Assembly: GCA_026129905.1 (NCBI GenBank)
Contig: JAHCHE010000011.1
Location: 186,001-250,000 of the forward strand
DNA: 64,000 nt
Source: Bryobacteraceae bacterium
GTDB lineage: Bacteria > Acidobacteriota > Terriglobia > Bryobacterales > Bryobacteraceae
Reading direction: 5' to 3'
Positions 1 through 7,624 of this stretch are shown piece after piece. Numbering within the stretch: the stretch's first letter is position 1; each line of letters starts with the position of its first letter. The notes beneath the pieces are model-generated. The model was not told where the DNA came from. It did not search any database and was given only the letters and a program-made list of their open reading frames with translations. The position numbers and the translations under genes are program-made.

Positions 1-751
1 TGAAGTAGATGTAGCCGACGCCTTGCTCGATGAGGCCATCCAGTTCCTCCAGCACGATCCCCAGGGGACGGCGGCGGTAATCGCTTCGGAAGTTGTCCTT
101 CGCGCAGAAGGTGCAATGATAGGGGCACCCGCGCGAGACTTCCATTTCGGCGCCGGGGACCGCCGGCGTCTCGTCGAACCGGTGATGATGGTGCGCGTGG
201 GCCGCTATCGTGGCCCGCGGCCAGCTCAGTCCAGGCAGCGCCGTCATGTCGGAGGCGCGGGTCCCGCCATTGATCCGTACGCCGCCTTCGTCGCTGTAGG
301 CGACCGAGGTTGCCTTCTCCCAGCCGCCGGCAAGCTCAGGAAGTACCTCCTCACACTCGCCGAGCACGGCGGCGTCCGCCCCGAGCTTGCGAAGCGTGGC
401 CCGCGGCGTCGTCGAGGCGTGAGGCCCCACCACCACCATCCTTCCCGCAACGTCCCGGACGGCATCGGCGAGTTCCCTCGGAATCCGCAGTTCGGGCGGC
501 GCGCAGCGCCAGAACAGGTAGCTTGGCGCGGTGGTGAGGACGGTGAAGTCCGGCTCGAACGCAAGCAGCCTTTCCCGGATAGCGGCAAGCTCCAGCCGTT
601 CCATCTGCGCGTCGACGAGCGCGGCCTGATGGCCCGCGCGTTCCAGCAAGGCCTTCGCGTAGCCGTATTCCAGCGGCAAGTGCGGTTCGCGGCAACCGAA
701 ATAGATGCTGCCTTCGAAGCTCCAGTTCGGGTTGACGAGCGCGAACTTCAT
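1..751 (-). CDS. B12-binding radical SAM protein (N-terminal part, cut by window edge)
   Basis: Only the first 250 residues lie in the window; the gene continues past the left edge. The start ATG overlaps the TGA of the upstream epimerase gene (ATGA), which indicates translational coupling. Residues 1 to about 140 have the look of a cobalamin-binding Rossmann domain (MKFALVNPNW start, ERAGH, VVVGPHAS). C209, C213 and C216 form the CxxxCxxC set that ligates the radical-SAM [4Fe-4S] cluster (CPYHCTFC). Known enzymes of this class do methylations or other radical chemistry on unactivated carbons. Lying downstream of two sugar epimerases, it probably modifies a sugar or oligosaccharide, but the substrate is unknown. 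A His-rich stretch (residues 185-190) just before the Cys motif is unexplained. The family call is firm; the reaction is inference. Confidence 0.85.
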   Translation of the reverse strand, partial: MKFALVNPNWSFEGSIYFGCREPHLPLEYGYAKALLERAGHQAALVDAQMERLELAAIRERLLAFEPDFTVLTTAPSYLFWRCAPPELRIPRELADAVRDVAGRMVVVGPHASTTPRATLRKLGADAAVLGECEEVLPELAGGWEKATSVAYSDEGGVRINGGTRASDMTALPGLSWPRATIAAHAHHHHRFDETPAVPGAEMEVSRGCPYHCTFCAKDNFRSDYRRRPLGIVLEELDGLIEQGVGYIYF

Positions 752-1827
752 CCCGCCTCCAGCGCCAGCGCCGGCTCGGCTTCGACCAGGCGCGACTCGG
801 AAAGCCACTGGTGTAGCCTTCCGACGCCCTCCTCCACGCCGACCTCCGGAGTCCACCCGGTGGCCGCCCGGAACGCCGAGCAGTCCGACACGTAATAGCG
901 CTGATCCCCGCAGCGCCAGTTCTCATACAGAACCCGAGGCGCCCCGCCGCACAGCCGCCGCGCCAGTGCGAGCAGTTCCAGCAGGCTGAGCGTGTTCCGC
1001 GGTCCGCCTCCGATGTTGAAGGCCTGACCGGCAAGCTTCCGGGCGTGCTCCTCACCCAGGAGAAACGCGTCGACGAGATCGTCGATGTAGAGCACGTCCC
1101 GGACCTGCTTGCCGTCCCCGAAAATCGTGATGGGCTCCCCGGTCATGGCGCGAATCAGGAAGTGAGCGACCCAGCCTTGATCCTCCGTGCCGAACTGGTG
1201 AGGACCGTAAATACAGCTCATGCGAAAAACAAGGGCCGGGATGCCGAAGGTTCGCGCGTACTCCAGGACATATTGGTCGGCCGCGCCTTTCGAGCACCCG
1301 TAGGGGCTGTGGAAGTTCAGCGGCCGCCATTCGCCGATGCCGGCGCGCGCAATCAGTTCGTCCTTCGGCGCGCAGCGCGTCGCTTTGTTTCGCAGCTCGA
1401 TATCGGGCAGCGATCCATAAACCTTGTTGGTCGAAGTGAAGATCAGCCCCGGCGGATTCGGCAGGCGGCGAAGTTCCTCGAGCACGTTCAAAACGCCTGC
1501 CGCGTTGATCTCGAAATCGAGTACCGGGTTGCTCAAGCTGGAGGTAACCGCGACCTGGGCGGCGAAATGGAAGACGAAATCCGCTTCTCTGACGCACCGG
1601 CGCAACGCCGCGCGATCGCGCACGTCGGCGACTTCCATGCGAAACCGACCGGGATGCGTCGCCCGGAGCCATTCCAGGTTCTGCCGCACGCCGGCGCGCG
1701 AGAGATTGTCGAGCAGTATGACGCGGCGGCCGAGCCGCATCAGACGGTGGGCCAGGTTGGTTCCGATGAAGCCGGCGCCGCCTGTAATCAGCGCCGGAGG
1801 GCCTGGGATTCGGACGTCGTATCGCAC
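748..1827 (-). CDS. NAD-dependent epimerase/dehydratase, CDP-paratose 2-epimerase-like
   Basis: An extended short-chain dehydrogenase (SDR) of 359 residues. The NAD-binding GGAGFIG lies near residue 17, and the catalytic YxxxK is in SPYGCSKGAADQYVLEYAR. The stretches STNKVYG, FRMSCIYGPHQFGTEDQGW and DVLYIDDLVDAFL match the CDP-paratose/tyvelose 2-epimerase (RfbE/TyvE) type better than GalE. The start is GTG at 1827 and shares its first base with the last base of the upstream stop codon (TAGTG). The gene overlaps the downstream radical SAM gene by four bases, so the three genes form one transcription unit. It probably interconverts a nucleotide-activated sugar in the cytoplasm. CDP-tyvelose chemistry itself is not shown, since no CDP-paratose synthase is visible nearby. 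Confidence 0.85.
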   Translation of the reverse strand: MRYDVRIPGPPALITGGAGFIGTNLAHRLMRLGRRVILLDNLSRAGVRQNLEWLRATHPGRFRMEVADVRDRAALRRCVREADFVFHFAAQVAVTSSLSNPVLDFEINAAGVLNVLEELRRLPNPPGLIFTSTNKVYGSLPDIELRNKATRCAPKDELIARAGIGEWRPLNFHSPYGCSKGAADQYVLEYARTFGIPALVFRMSCIYGPHQFGTEDQGWVAHFLIRAMTGEPITIFGDGKQVRDVLYIDDLVDAFLLGEEHARKLAGQAFNIGGGPRNTLSLLELLALARRLCGGAPRVLYENWRCGDQRYYVSDCSAFRAATGWTPEVGVEEGVGRLHQWLSESRLVEAEPALALEAG

Positions 1828-2942
1828 TAGACCATCAGTCCTCTCTGCGCCAGCTCCGCCCGCGACTGGAGCACGTGATCGGACGCCTTCTGGCCGCTCA
1901 GCCAGAGCGCCAGATCCGAGAGCCCAGCCTGTAGCGGAACGACGGGTTCGTATCCAAGAATCCGCCGGGCTCGGCTGATATCGGCGAAGCAGTGCCGGAT
2001 ATCCCCTGCCCGGTAGCGGCCCGTAACTTCCGGTTCGATATGCTTTCTCCCAATGGCGCGGGCGACGTGCCCGGCCAGTTCCAGAACGGTCATCGCTTGT
2101 CCCGAAGCGATATTAAAGATCTGTTGGTCGGCGTTCGATTCCATCGCCAGGCGGCAGGCGCGGGCGACGTCGTACACGCTGACGAAGTCGCGCTGTTGGA
2201 GCCCGTCTTCGTTGATGAGCGGCGGATTTCCGTTCATCAACCGCGCGGCGAAGTTGGCGATCACGCCGGTGTAGGGATTTGACAGCGCCTGGTACGGCCC
2301 GTAGGCATTCCAGAAACGGAGGGCGAGGGTCTGGATGCCGTAGGCGCGCCCCATGATGAGGCACATCTGCTCCTGGTCGTACTTGGAAAGCGCGTAGACG
2401 GAATTCAGATTCGGCGGCTTGGTCTCGGCTGTGGGCAAGGGCTCGAGGGTTTCTCCTTCGGCGCTGCGGACCTCCCAGTCTCCCGCCCTGAGCTGGTCCT
2501 GCGTACGCTCCATCGCGGGGACGATCCGGCCATCGGACGCCCGGTACAGGCCCTCGCCGTACACGCTCATGCTGGAGGCGACGACGAGTTTCTCGACCCC
2601 CCGCTCGACAAGCTGCTCCAGCAGCACGGCCGTGCCGTAACTATTCACGCTGGAGTATTCGGCCGTCTCGTACATGCTTTGTCCGACGCCGACGCGGGCG
2701 GCAAAATGGAATACGACCTGGATATCCTCTAAGGCGCTGCGTACGGCATCGGGATCGCGGATGTCGCCGATGCGCAGGTCGGCTTCCGCGCTGAGGTAGT
2801 CCGGCCGGCTTCTGGAGGCGCCGTGCACCTGAGGAGTCAGGTTGTCGAATATCCGAATTCGGTGGCCGTGCGCTAACAATTCATTCGCCAGGTGCGAGCC
2901 AATGAACCCGGCGCCCCCAGTAATCAGGATTTCTTTCCGCAC
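1827..2942 (-). CDS. NAD-dependent epimerase, dTDP-L-rhamnose 4-epimerase-like
   Basis: An extended SDR of 371 residues with GGAGFIGSH at residues 9-17, FDNLTPQVHG after beta-2, a SSMSVYGEG serine region and SVYALSKYDQE carrying the catalytic Tyr-Lys pair. The DNLTPQVHG signature and the long insert around residues 125-175 resemble dTDP-L-rhamnose 4-epimerases and related WcaG-type proteins. The start is taken as GTG at 2942, with AGGAG about ten bases upstream, because the Rossmann motif must be close to the N-terminus. It heads the epimerase/epimerase/radical SAM unit. The 254 bases upstream contain no convincing gene and are comparatively AT-rich, so they probably hold its promoter. The exact substrate is unknown. 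Confidence 0.85.
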   Translation of the reverse strand: MRKEILITGGAGFIGSHLANELLAHGHRIRIFDNLTPQVHGASRSRPDYLSAEADLRIGDIRDPDAVRSALEDIQVVFHFAARVGVGQSMYETAEYSSVNSYGTAVLLEQLVERGVEKLVVASSMSVYGEGLYRASDGRIVPAMERTQDQLRAGDWEVRSAEGETLEPLPTAETKPPNLNSVYALSKYDQEQMCLIMGRAYGIQTLALRFWNAYGPYQALSNPYTGVIANFAARLMNGNPPLINEDGLQQRDFVSVYDVARACRLAMESNADQQIFNIASGQAMTVLELAGHVARAIGRKHIEPEVTGRYRAGDIRHCFADISRARRILGYEPVVPLQAGLSDLALWLSGQKASDHVLQSRAELAQRGLMV

Positions 2943-3196
2943 GAACCGGCTACTCCTTCCAACCTCATCCCCTCAGGGGTGCACTTGGCGTACCAATCTG
3001 ATTCTGATAGGTTTAATTCGTAGGTAAGTTCCTGGAACAATAGGTGCGTTTCACCGCGTCCGCACTCCTGCTCCGCTTCCGCAGCGCGTGCCTGCGCCGA
3101 AAAATCTGCGTAGCAGGAATATTTCTCCTGTGGAAATCTGACGTTCAAACTCGGGAATTGCCTAAGTCCAATGCCGCGGATCGTCCGCGCCTCGCC

Positions 3197-4081
3197 CTAA
3201 CCATAGCGCGCGGTCATTCGGCTGCAAAAGTCCGCAAACTGTTCGATGTCGGCAGGGGGGCTGGTGTGATGCGGGCGAATCCCGCAGTGCTCCGGCGTAA
3301 AACAGAACGTAAGCGTTACGTCGAAAGGCTCGAGCGCCGCCATCTGCCGGTCGAACCATTCGAGCGCGTTCGGACGGAAACTGTCCGCCCAGCTCAGACC
3401 CGTGCGGAGATGCCGGACGTTCAGCTTCTTCAGCCAGCCAACCGCGTCGTCGAGTCTCGGGTCCTCGTAATGGAACCACTGGCAGATGCCCAGGTGCGGC
3501 GCGTATTCGGGAAACTGGCGCAGCGCCGGCTTAGGTGATCCGTCTTCCCGCAACAAGCCCATGTAGAAGTGGCGATAGTAGGCGGAGCCTTCCGCCTCGC
3601 GGTGCCTGGTGGTGGCGGGCCACGCGCGCGGCAGATCGTACAGGCTGTACCAGTGGATGCGCGGCGCGCGTCCGATCAGCAGTTCCGCCGTCCGGCGCAA
3701 GCCGAACTCCTGCACCTCGTCGGCGCCGAACGTCGAGACGCCGACCTCCGAAACCCACACGGGAAGCCGCGTGACCTCCCGCACTTCGGCGAGCTTGCAC
3801 GGCCACTCATGAATGGTCCAGTGATTCCAGTCCAGCGGAAAGCCATGCACCGCGACCGCGTCAACGGCGTCGAGCGCGCCGTGCCGCTCCAGTACCTGGA
3901 CGAAGCCCGGATCGATGGGCGAGATCCCGCCAAGCACGCGGCGCATGCCGGGCGCGACAGCCGCAACAGCCTCGCCGGCGCGCTTCACCATCGAAGCGAA
4001 AATCCGCCATTCCGGATCAATCTCGAAGTCCCAGTGGGATAAGTTGTTCGGCTCGTTCCAGAACATCACGGCTTCGACCAT
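3197..4081 (-). CDS. Clan-A glycosidase-like (beta-xylosidase-type) protein, apparently circularly permuted
   Basis: A protein of 294 residues. WNEPN at residues 8-12 carries the Asn-Glu acid/base pair of clan GH-A enzymes (E10), and WVSEVG at residues 109-114 carries the likely nucleophile (E112). In ordinary (beta/alpha)8 members the Asn-Glu pair ends strand 4, after about 150 residues. Here it is almost at the N-terminus, and the C-terminal 100 residues (GICQWFHYED, LRTGLSW, DVTLTFCFTP, ending FCSRMTARYG) look like strands 1-3 of the same barrel. No signal peptide is visible, so it is probably cytoplasmic. The ATG at 4081 is chosen because upstream in-frame sequence is the shadow of the methyltransferase gene; the two genes overlap by 65 bases. 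Its place among sugar-nucleotide enzymes suggests oligosaccharide processing. Family assignment good, permutation inferred, substrate unknown. Confidence 0.8.
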   Translation of the reverse strand: MVEAVMFWNEPNNLSHWDFEIDPEWRIFASMVKRAGEAVAAVAPGMRRVLGGISPIDPGFVQVLERHGALDAVDAVAVHGFPLDWNHWTIHEWPCKLAEVREVTRLPVWVSEVGVSTFGADEVQEFGLRRTAELLIGRAPRIHWYSLYDLPRAWPATTRHREAEGSAYYRHFYMGLLREDGSPKPALRQFPEYAPHLGICQWFHYEDPRLDDAVGWLKKLNVRHLRTGLSWADSFRPNALEWFDRQMAALEPFDVTLTFCFTPEHCGIRPHHTSPPADIEQFADFCSRMTARYG

Positions 4082-4838
4082 AGTCAATTGCCCTGCGTCC
4101 CTTGCGGCACAGGTATACCTCCTTCTCGGGATGCTCGAGGATCTCGAAGCCGGCGCTGCGCAGCATGGCTTCCGCCCCGGCCCGGTTGGGTATCCACCAA
4201 TTGGTGGGGTCGCCGCAATAGCGGTGCTCGACAAAGTACATGCACGGAAATCCCGGCTCTTGAAAAATCGCGCGCTCGGCAAACGGGTAATCTTCGTCCA
4301 CCGCCGCAACGGCGTCGCTGCCGCGCAGCATCGACTGGAAGATCAGCTTGTCCCGGACCGCGTGCTCGTACAACAGGTCGAGCGCGAGAAGCGGATACCG
4401 CAGGTGATAGAGAACGCCCGTGAACAGGACGAGGTCGAAGCGCTCGTTCAGTTGGCGCAAGTCGTAGACGGACAGGCAGTGGAACTCGATCTTGGCGCCG
4501 CTCACCTCGGCGGCGAATTGCGCCTGTTTCAGGTAAAACGGATCGGAATCGACGCTGATGATGCGGTCGGCGCCGCGGCGCTTCATCTCGATCGAGTAGA
4601 AGCCGCCATTGCAGCCGACGTCCAGGACGGTCATCCCCTTCAGGTCCCGGGGAACCAGGTGCGAGAATCGCGTCCACTTCACCATCGGGTAGTCGCCCAG
4701 AAAATGGTCGGGGGCGGTCTGTATGCCCCCCAGGTTCATGTTGTGAAACCATGGCCCAAGTTGGGAAATTCGCCGCTCGATCTGCCGGGGCGTGAGTTTC
4801 CGCGCTTCACCATTGGTACGGCTGCTTCCGGCGCGCAT
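4017..4838 (-). CDS. SAM-dependent methyltransferase, CmoB/DUF1698-like
   Basis: A 273-residue class I methyltransferase. Motif I is VLDVGCNGGFYSIEM (about residues 72-86), the acidic residue ending strand 2 is in ISVDSDPFY, and motif IV lies in FDLVLFTGVLYHLRYP. The N-terminal LGPWFHNMNLGGIQT and DHFLGDYP stretches resemble CmoB-like proteins (DUF1698), although this one sits in a sugar cassette rather than with tRNA modification genes. I recall a named methyltransferase family of this kind occurring beside B12-radical SAM proteins and epimerases, which fits this neighbourhood, but I could not verify it. It follows the histidine phosphatase gene by 43 bases and overlaps the glycosidase gene, so the three are likely co-transcribed. 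Confidence 0.85.
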   Translation of the reverse strand: MRAGSSRTNGEARKLTPRQIERRISQLGPWFHNMNLGGIQTAPDHFLGDYPMVKWTRFSHLVPRDLKGMTVLDVGCNGGFYSIEMKRRGADRIISVDSDPFYLKQAQFAAEVSGAKIEFHCLSVYDLRQLNERFDLVLFTGVLYHLRYPLLALDLLYEHAVRDKLIFQSMLRGSDAVAAVDEDYPFAERAIFQEPGFPCMYFVEHRYCGDPTNWWIPNRAGAEAMLRSAGFEILEHPEKEVYLCRKGRRAIDYGRSRDVLERAEQLIPLGLRD

Positions 4839-4881
4839 GATGTGTTCGGCGATTCATAAGCACGAATGGCGCCACTCGCCC

Positions 4882-5472
4882 TCAATCCCGGCCGTTGATC
4901 TGCAAGACCCGTGGCGATCCTCCGGCGAACTCCAGCGCGCTGACGGACGCGGGCTCGATTTCAAGCCGGTGAACCATGTCAAGCGGGGCGCCGAGGACGG
5001 TCAGCAGCGCCGCCTTGATCACGTCGGCGTGCGTCACCAGGGCGAGAGTCTCGAACGGATGGTCCTGCTCGAGCCGCGCGATGAGGCCCATCACGCGGCA
5101 CTGCACGTCGAGCATCGATTCGCCGCCCGGCGGCGCGGCAAAGCCACGAAACGAGTTGAACCAGGCCCACTCCGGAAGCCGGTCAAGATCGACGAACGGT
5201 TTGCCCGTCCAGTTGCCGAAGTCGATGTCGTTCAGTTCCTGCGCGTGCGACACCGGCGTTCCGCGCCCGTGCGCGAGCGCCTCGGCGGTCTCCACCGCCC
5301 GTTCCAGCGGACTGCTGTAGATCCAGCTCGCGCGGAAGCGTTCGACGCGCTGGGTTAGTTCGGCGAGTTGCGCGGCGCCGGCCGGGTTCAGGTGAATGCC
5401 CGGCATCCTCCCGGCGAGGATTTTGCCCACCGCATCGGTCGCGCAATGACGAATCAGGAGGAACGTAGCCAT
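4882..5472 (-). CDS. Histidine phosphatase family protein (phosphoglycerate mutase-like)
   Basis: A 196-residue protein with the phosphohistidine-forming motif at the N-terminus (LLIRHCATD, His8), a second arginine/glutamate region in IYSSPLERAVETAEAL, IDFGNWTG, and the distal histidine in ALVTHADVIKAALL. The usual RHG is RHC here, as in some GpmB/CobC-like members. Members remove phosphate from sugars, nucleotides or cobalamin precursors; the substrate cannot be told. The start is certain because the motif begins at residue 7. It is first in the minus-strand unit with the methyltransferase and glycosidase genes. Its start codon overlaps, on the opposite strand, the first possible start of the uracil-DNA glycosylase gene. 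Confidence 0.85.
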   Translation of the reverse strand: MATFLLIRHCATDAVGKILAGRMPGIHLNPAGAAQLAELTQRVERFRASWIYSSPLERAVETAEALAHGRGTPVSHAQELNDIDFGNWTGKPFVDLDRLPEWAWFNSFRGFAAPPGGESMLDVQCRVMGLIARLEQDHPFETLALVTHADVIKAALLTVLGAPLDMVHRLEIEPASVSALEFAGGSPRVLQINGRD

Positions 5473-6187
5473 GATGTCCGTGGTCGAGAGCCCGAAACCA
5501 TCCGAACAGCATTTTGGGCGCCAGGAAAAGCGGTGGCAACCGGCTTGCTCCTCTCGAATCGTGCGGGGCAGTCCAGGCGCGGCCGGCTACATTCCCTCGC
5601 AGGCGACGCTCGCCGAGCTATGGGAAGCGGCACAGGGTTGCCGCGGCTGCGACTTGTACAAGAACGCGACTCAGGCCGTGCTCGGCGAGGGACCGCAGCG
5701 GGCGCGGATTGTCATGGTGGGCGAGCAGCCCGGCGACAAGGAGGACATCGAGGGACGGCCATTCGTCGGTCCCGCCGGACGCCTGCTCGATCGAGCGCTC
5801 TCGGATGCCGGATTTGCCCGCGCGGATGTGTACATCACCAACGCCGTGAAGCACTTCAAGTTCGACCAGCGGGGCAAGCGCCGCATCCACAAGAAGCCCG
5901 GGCTGACCGAGGTGCAGGCTTGCCGCCCGTGGCTGGCGGCCGAGTTCGCGGCGCTGAAACCCGAGATTGTCGTGTGTCTCGGCGCAACTGCGGCGCTGAG
6001 CCTGATGGGCAAGGATTTTCGTCTGACCGCCCACCGCGGCGAGTTCTTTGAACACGAATGGGCCCGGCTGGCAACGGCGACTGTCCACCCCTCCTCCTTG
6101 CTGCGCATCCAGGACGAAGAGCGGCGCCGCGCCGAGTACGGGCGGTTTGTCGACGACCTCCGCCGGGTGCGCGAGAAGCTGGATTGA
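5471..6187 (+). CDS. udgX: UdgX-type uracil-DNA glycosylase
   Basis: A 238-residue uracil-DNA glycosylase related to family 4. CRGC (C57, C60) and C151 are Fe-S cluster ligands. GEQPGDKEDIEGRPFVGP is motif 1 of the UdgX type, and TVHPSSLLR is the C-terminal DNA-contact motif. The decisive feature is the KRRIH loop (K136-H140): in Mycobacterium UdgX the equivalent His replaces water as nucleophile and leaves the protein covalently attached to uracil-containing DNA. Where family 4 has a cluster Cys after NAVK/NILK, this protein has His (H128), as in UdgX. The first ATG is at 5471, with AGGAGG about ten bases upstream. Conservation begins only near residue 40, so a downstream start such as a GTG near 5560 is possible. 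Predicted role: uracil removal or tethering in DNA repair. Confidence 0.9.
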   Translation: MMSVVESPKPSEQHFGRQEKRWQPACSSRIVRGSPGAAGYIPSQATLAELWEAAQGCRGCDLYKNATQAVLGEGPQRARIVMVGEQPGDKEDIEGRPFVGPAGRLLDRALSDAGFARADVYITNAVKHFKFDQRGKRRIHKKPGLTEVQACRPWLAAEFAALKPEIVVCLGATAALSLMGKDFRLTAHRGEFFEHEWARLATATVHPSSLLRIQDEERRRAEYGRFVDDLRRVREKLD

Positions 6188-6205
6188 CCGGCCGGCCGCT
6201 GGCGC

Positions 6206-7606
6206 CTACGCCGGTTCGAAGCGCGCCTGGAAAAAGCGCAGGTAGCGAGGCTCGTACGTCATTCGCAGGCCTCGAACGCGTTCACGCTCCCGGAATACGT
6301 AGTAGACCGACTCCCCCACCACGTCCATGTGCGCTTGCGTATAAACGCGGCGCGGTATCGTCAGCCGCACCAGTTCCAGGCTTGGGAAGCGCTCGTCGCC
6401 GGTCGTCGGGTCGCGCCCCGCGGACACGGCGCCGCGCTCCATCGAACGCACGCCGGAATCGGCATACAGCGCCGCCGCCAGCGCCTGCGCCGGGTACTGC
6501 TCGCGCGGGATGTGCGGCAACATCGCGCGCGCATCCAGAAACACGCCGTGGCCCCCGACCGGCAGCACGATCGGAATGCCCCAGTCGCGGAGCATGTCGC
6601 CGAGATAGAGCACCTGGCCGACCCGCGCCCGGATGTGGTCGTCGTGGAGCGATTCCTCGATTCCCCGCGCCACCGCTTCCATGTCGCGCCCGGCCATGCC
6701 GCCATAGGTGTGCAGACCCTCGTAGACCACCACCAGGTTGCTGGCCTCGTCGTAGAGCGCGGGATCGTTGAGGCCGAGGAATCCGCCGATGTTGACCAGG
6801 GCGTCCTTCTTCGCGCTCATCGTGCAGCCGTCGGAAAGCGAGCACATCTCCTTCACAATCGCGGCGATCGAGCAGTGGCTGTAGCCCTCCTCGCGCTGCT
6901 GGATGAAGTAGGCGTTCTCGGCCAGCCTCGTCGCGTCCAGGATGACCCGGATCCCGTGCCGCGCCGTCAGCTCGCGCACCGCCTTCAGATTCTCGAGCGA
7001 GATGGGCTGACCGCCCGCCATGTTCACGGTGCCGGCGATACTGACGTACGGGACTTGCGCGGCGCCGGCTTCGCCGATCACCGTGCATAGCTTCTCCAGA
7101 TCGACGTTGCCTTTGAACGGGTGCTCGTCGCCCGGATCGTGCGCCTGCGGAATGACGACATCGACAAACCTCCCGCCCGCGAGTTCCTGGTGCAGGCGCG
7201 TGGTAGTGAAGTACATGTTGCCCGGGATCACGTCGCCGGGCTTGATCAGCGCGCGCGAGAGGATGTGCTCGGCGCCGCGGCCCTGGTGCGTGGGGACGAC
7301 GTACCGGTAGCCGTAATGCTTCTGCACCGTTTCCTCGAGGTGGTAGAAGTTGCGGCTGCCGGCATAAGCCTCGTCGCCGAGCATCATGCCGGCCCACTGC
7401 CAGTCGCTCATCGCGGAAGTGCCCGAATCGGTGAGCAGGTCGATATAGACGTCTTCGGAGCGGAGCAGAAAGGTGTTGTATCCGGCGGCGGCGATGGCGC
7501 GGTCCCGCTGCTCGCGGGTGGACGTGTGCACCGGTTCCACCACTTTGATGCGGAAGGGTTCGGCCCAACTCCGGCGCGTGGGCACGGCTTTGGTTGGAGG
7601 GTTCAT
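6206..7606 (-). CDS. tpl: Tyrosine phenol-lyase-like PLP enzyme (beta-eliminating lyase)
   Basis: A 466-residue fold-type I PLP enzyme of the tryptophanase/tyrosine phenol-lyase family. THQGRGAE (residues 106-113) binds the PLP phosphate, DATR (224-227) carries the pyridine-nitrogen Asp, and SAKKD (264-268) carries the Schiff-base lysine K267. Two places favour tyrosine phenol-lyase over tryptophanase: the YFTTTR stretch (132-137), with Thr where tryptophanase has Asp, and RSMERG (387-392), where Arg391 matches the phenol-lyase-specific Arg381 of Citrobacter. The enzyme would split L-tyrosine into phenol, pyruvate and ammonia in the cytoplasm. It stands alone, convergent with udgX and 18 bases downstream of the DUF1080 gene on the same strand. 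No aromatic permease is seen nearby. Confidence 0.85.
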   Translation of the reverse strand: MNPPTKAVPTRRSWAEPFRIKVVEPVHTSTREQRDRAIAAAGYNTFLLRSEDVYIDLLTDSGTSAMSDWQWAGMMLGDEAYAGSRNFYHLEETVQKHYGYRYVVPTHQGRGAEHILSRALIKPGDVIPGNMYFTTTRLHQELAGGRFVDVVIPQAHDPGDEHPFKGNVDLEKLCTVIGEAGAAQVPYVSIAGTVNMAGGQPISLENLKAVRELTARHGIRVILDATRLAENAYFIQQREEGYSHCSIAAIVKEMCSLSDGCTMSAKKDALVNIGGFLGLNDPALYDEASNLVVVYEGLHTYGGMAGRDMEAVARGIEESLHDDHIRARVGQVLYLGDMLRDWGIPIVLPVGGHGVFLDARAMLPHIPREQYPAQALAAALYADSGVRSMERGAVSAGRDPTTGDERFPSLELVRLTIPRRVYTQAHMDVVGESVYYVFRERERVRGLRMTYEPRYLRFFQARFEPA

Positions 7607-7624
7607 GATGCGCGGCGCTCCCGT

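Noticed and set aside
2924..3148. A 74-codon minus-strand frame upstream of the epimerase pair
   Set aside because: It overlaps the epimerase start, has no ribosome site, and is not recognised. The region is better read as an upstream control region.
4082..4309. N-terminal extension of the permuted glycosidase
   Set aside because: The 76 extra residues are an out-of-frame reading of the methyltransferase gene, with Cys/Arg-rich shadow composition.
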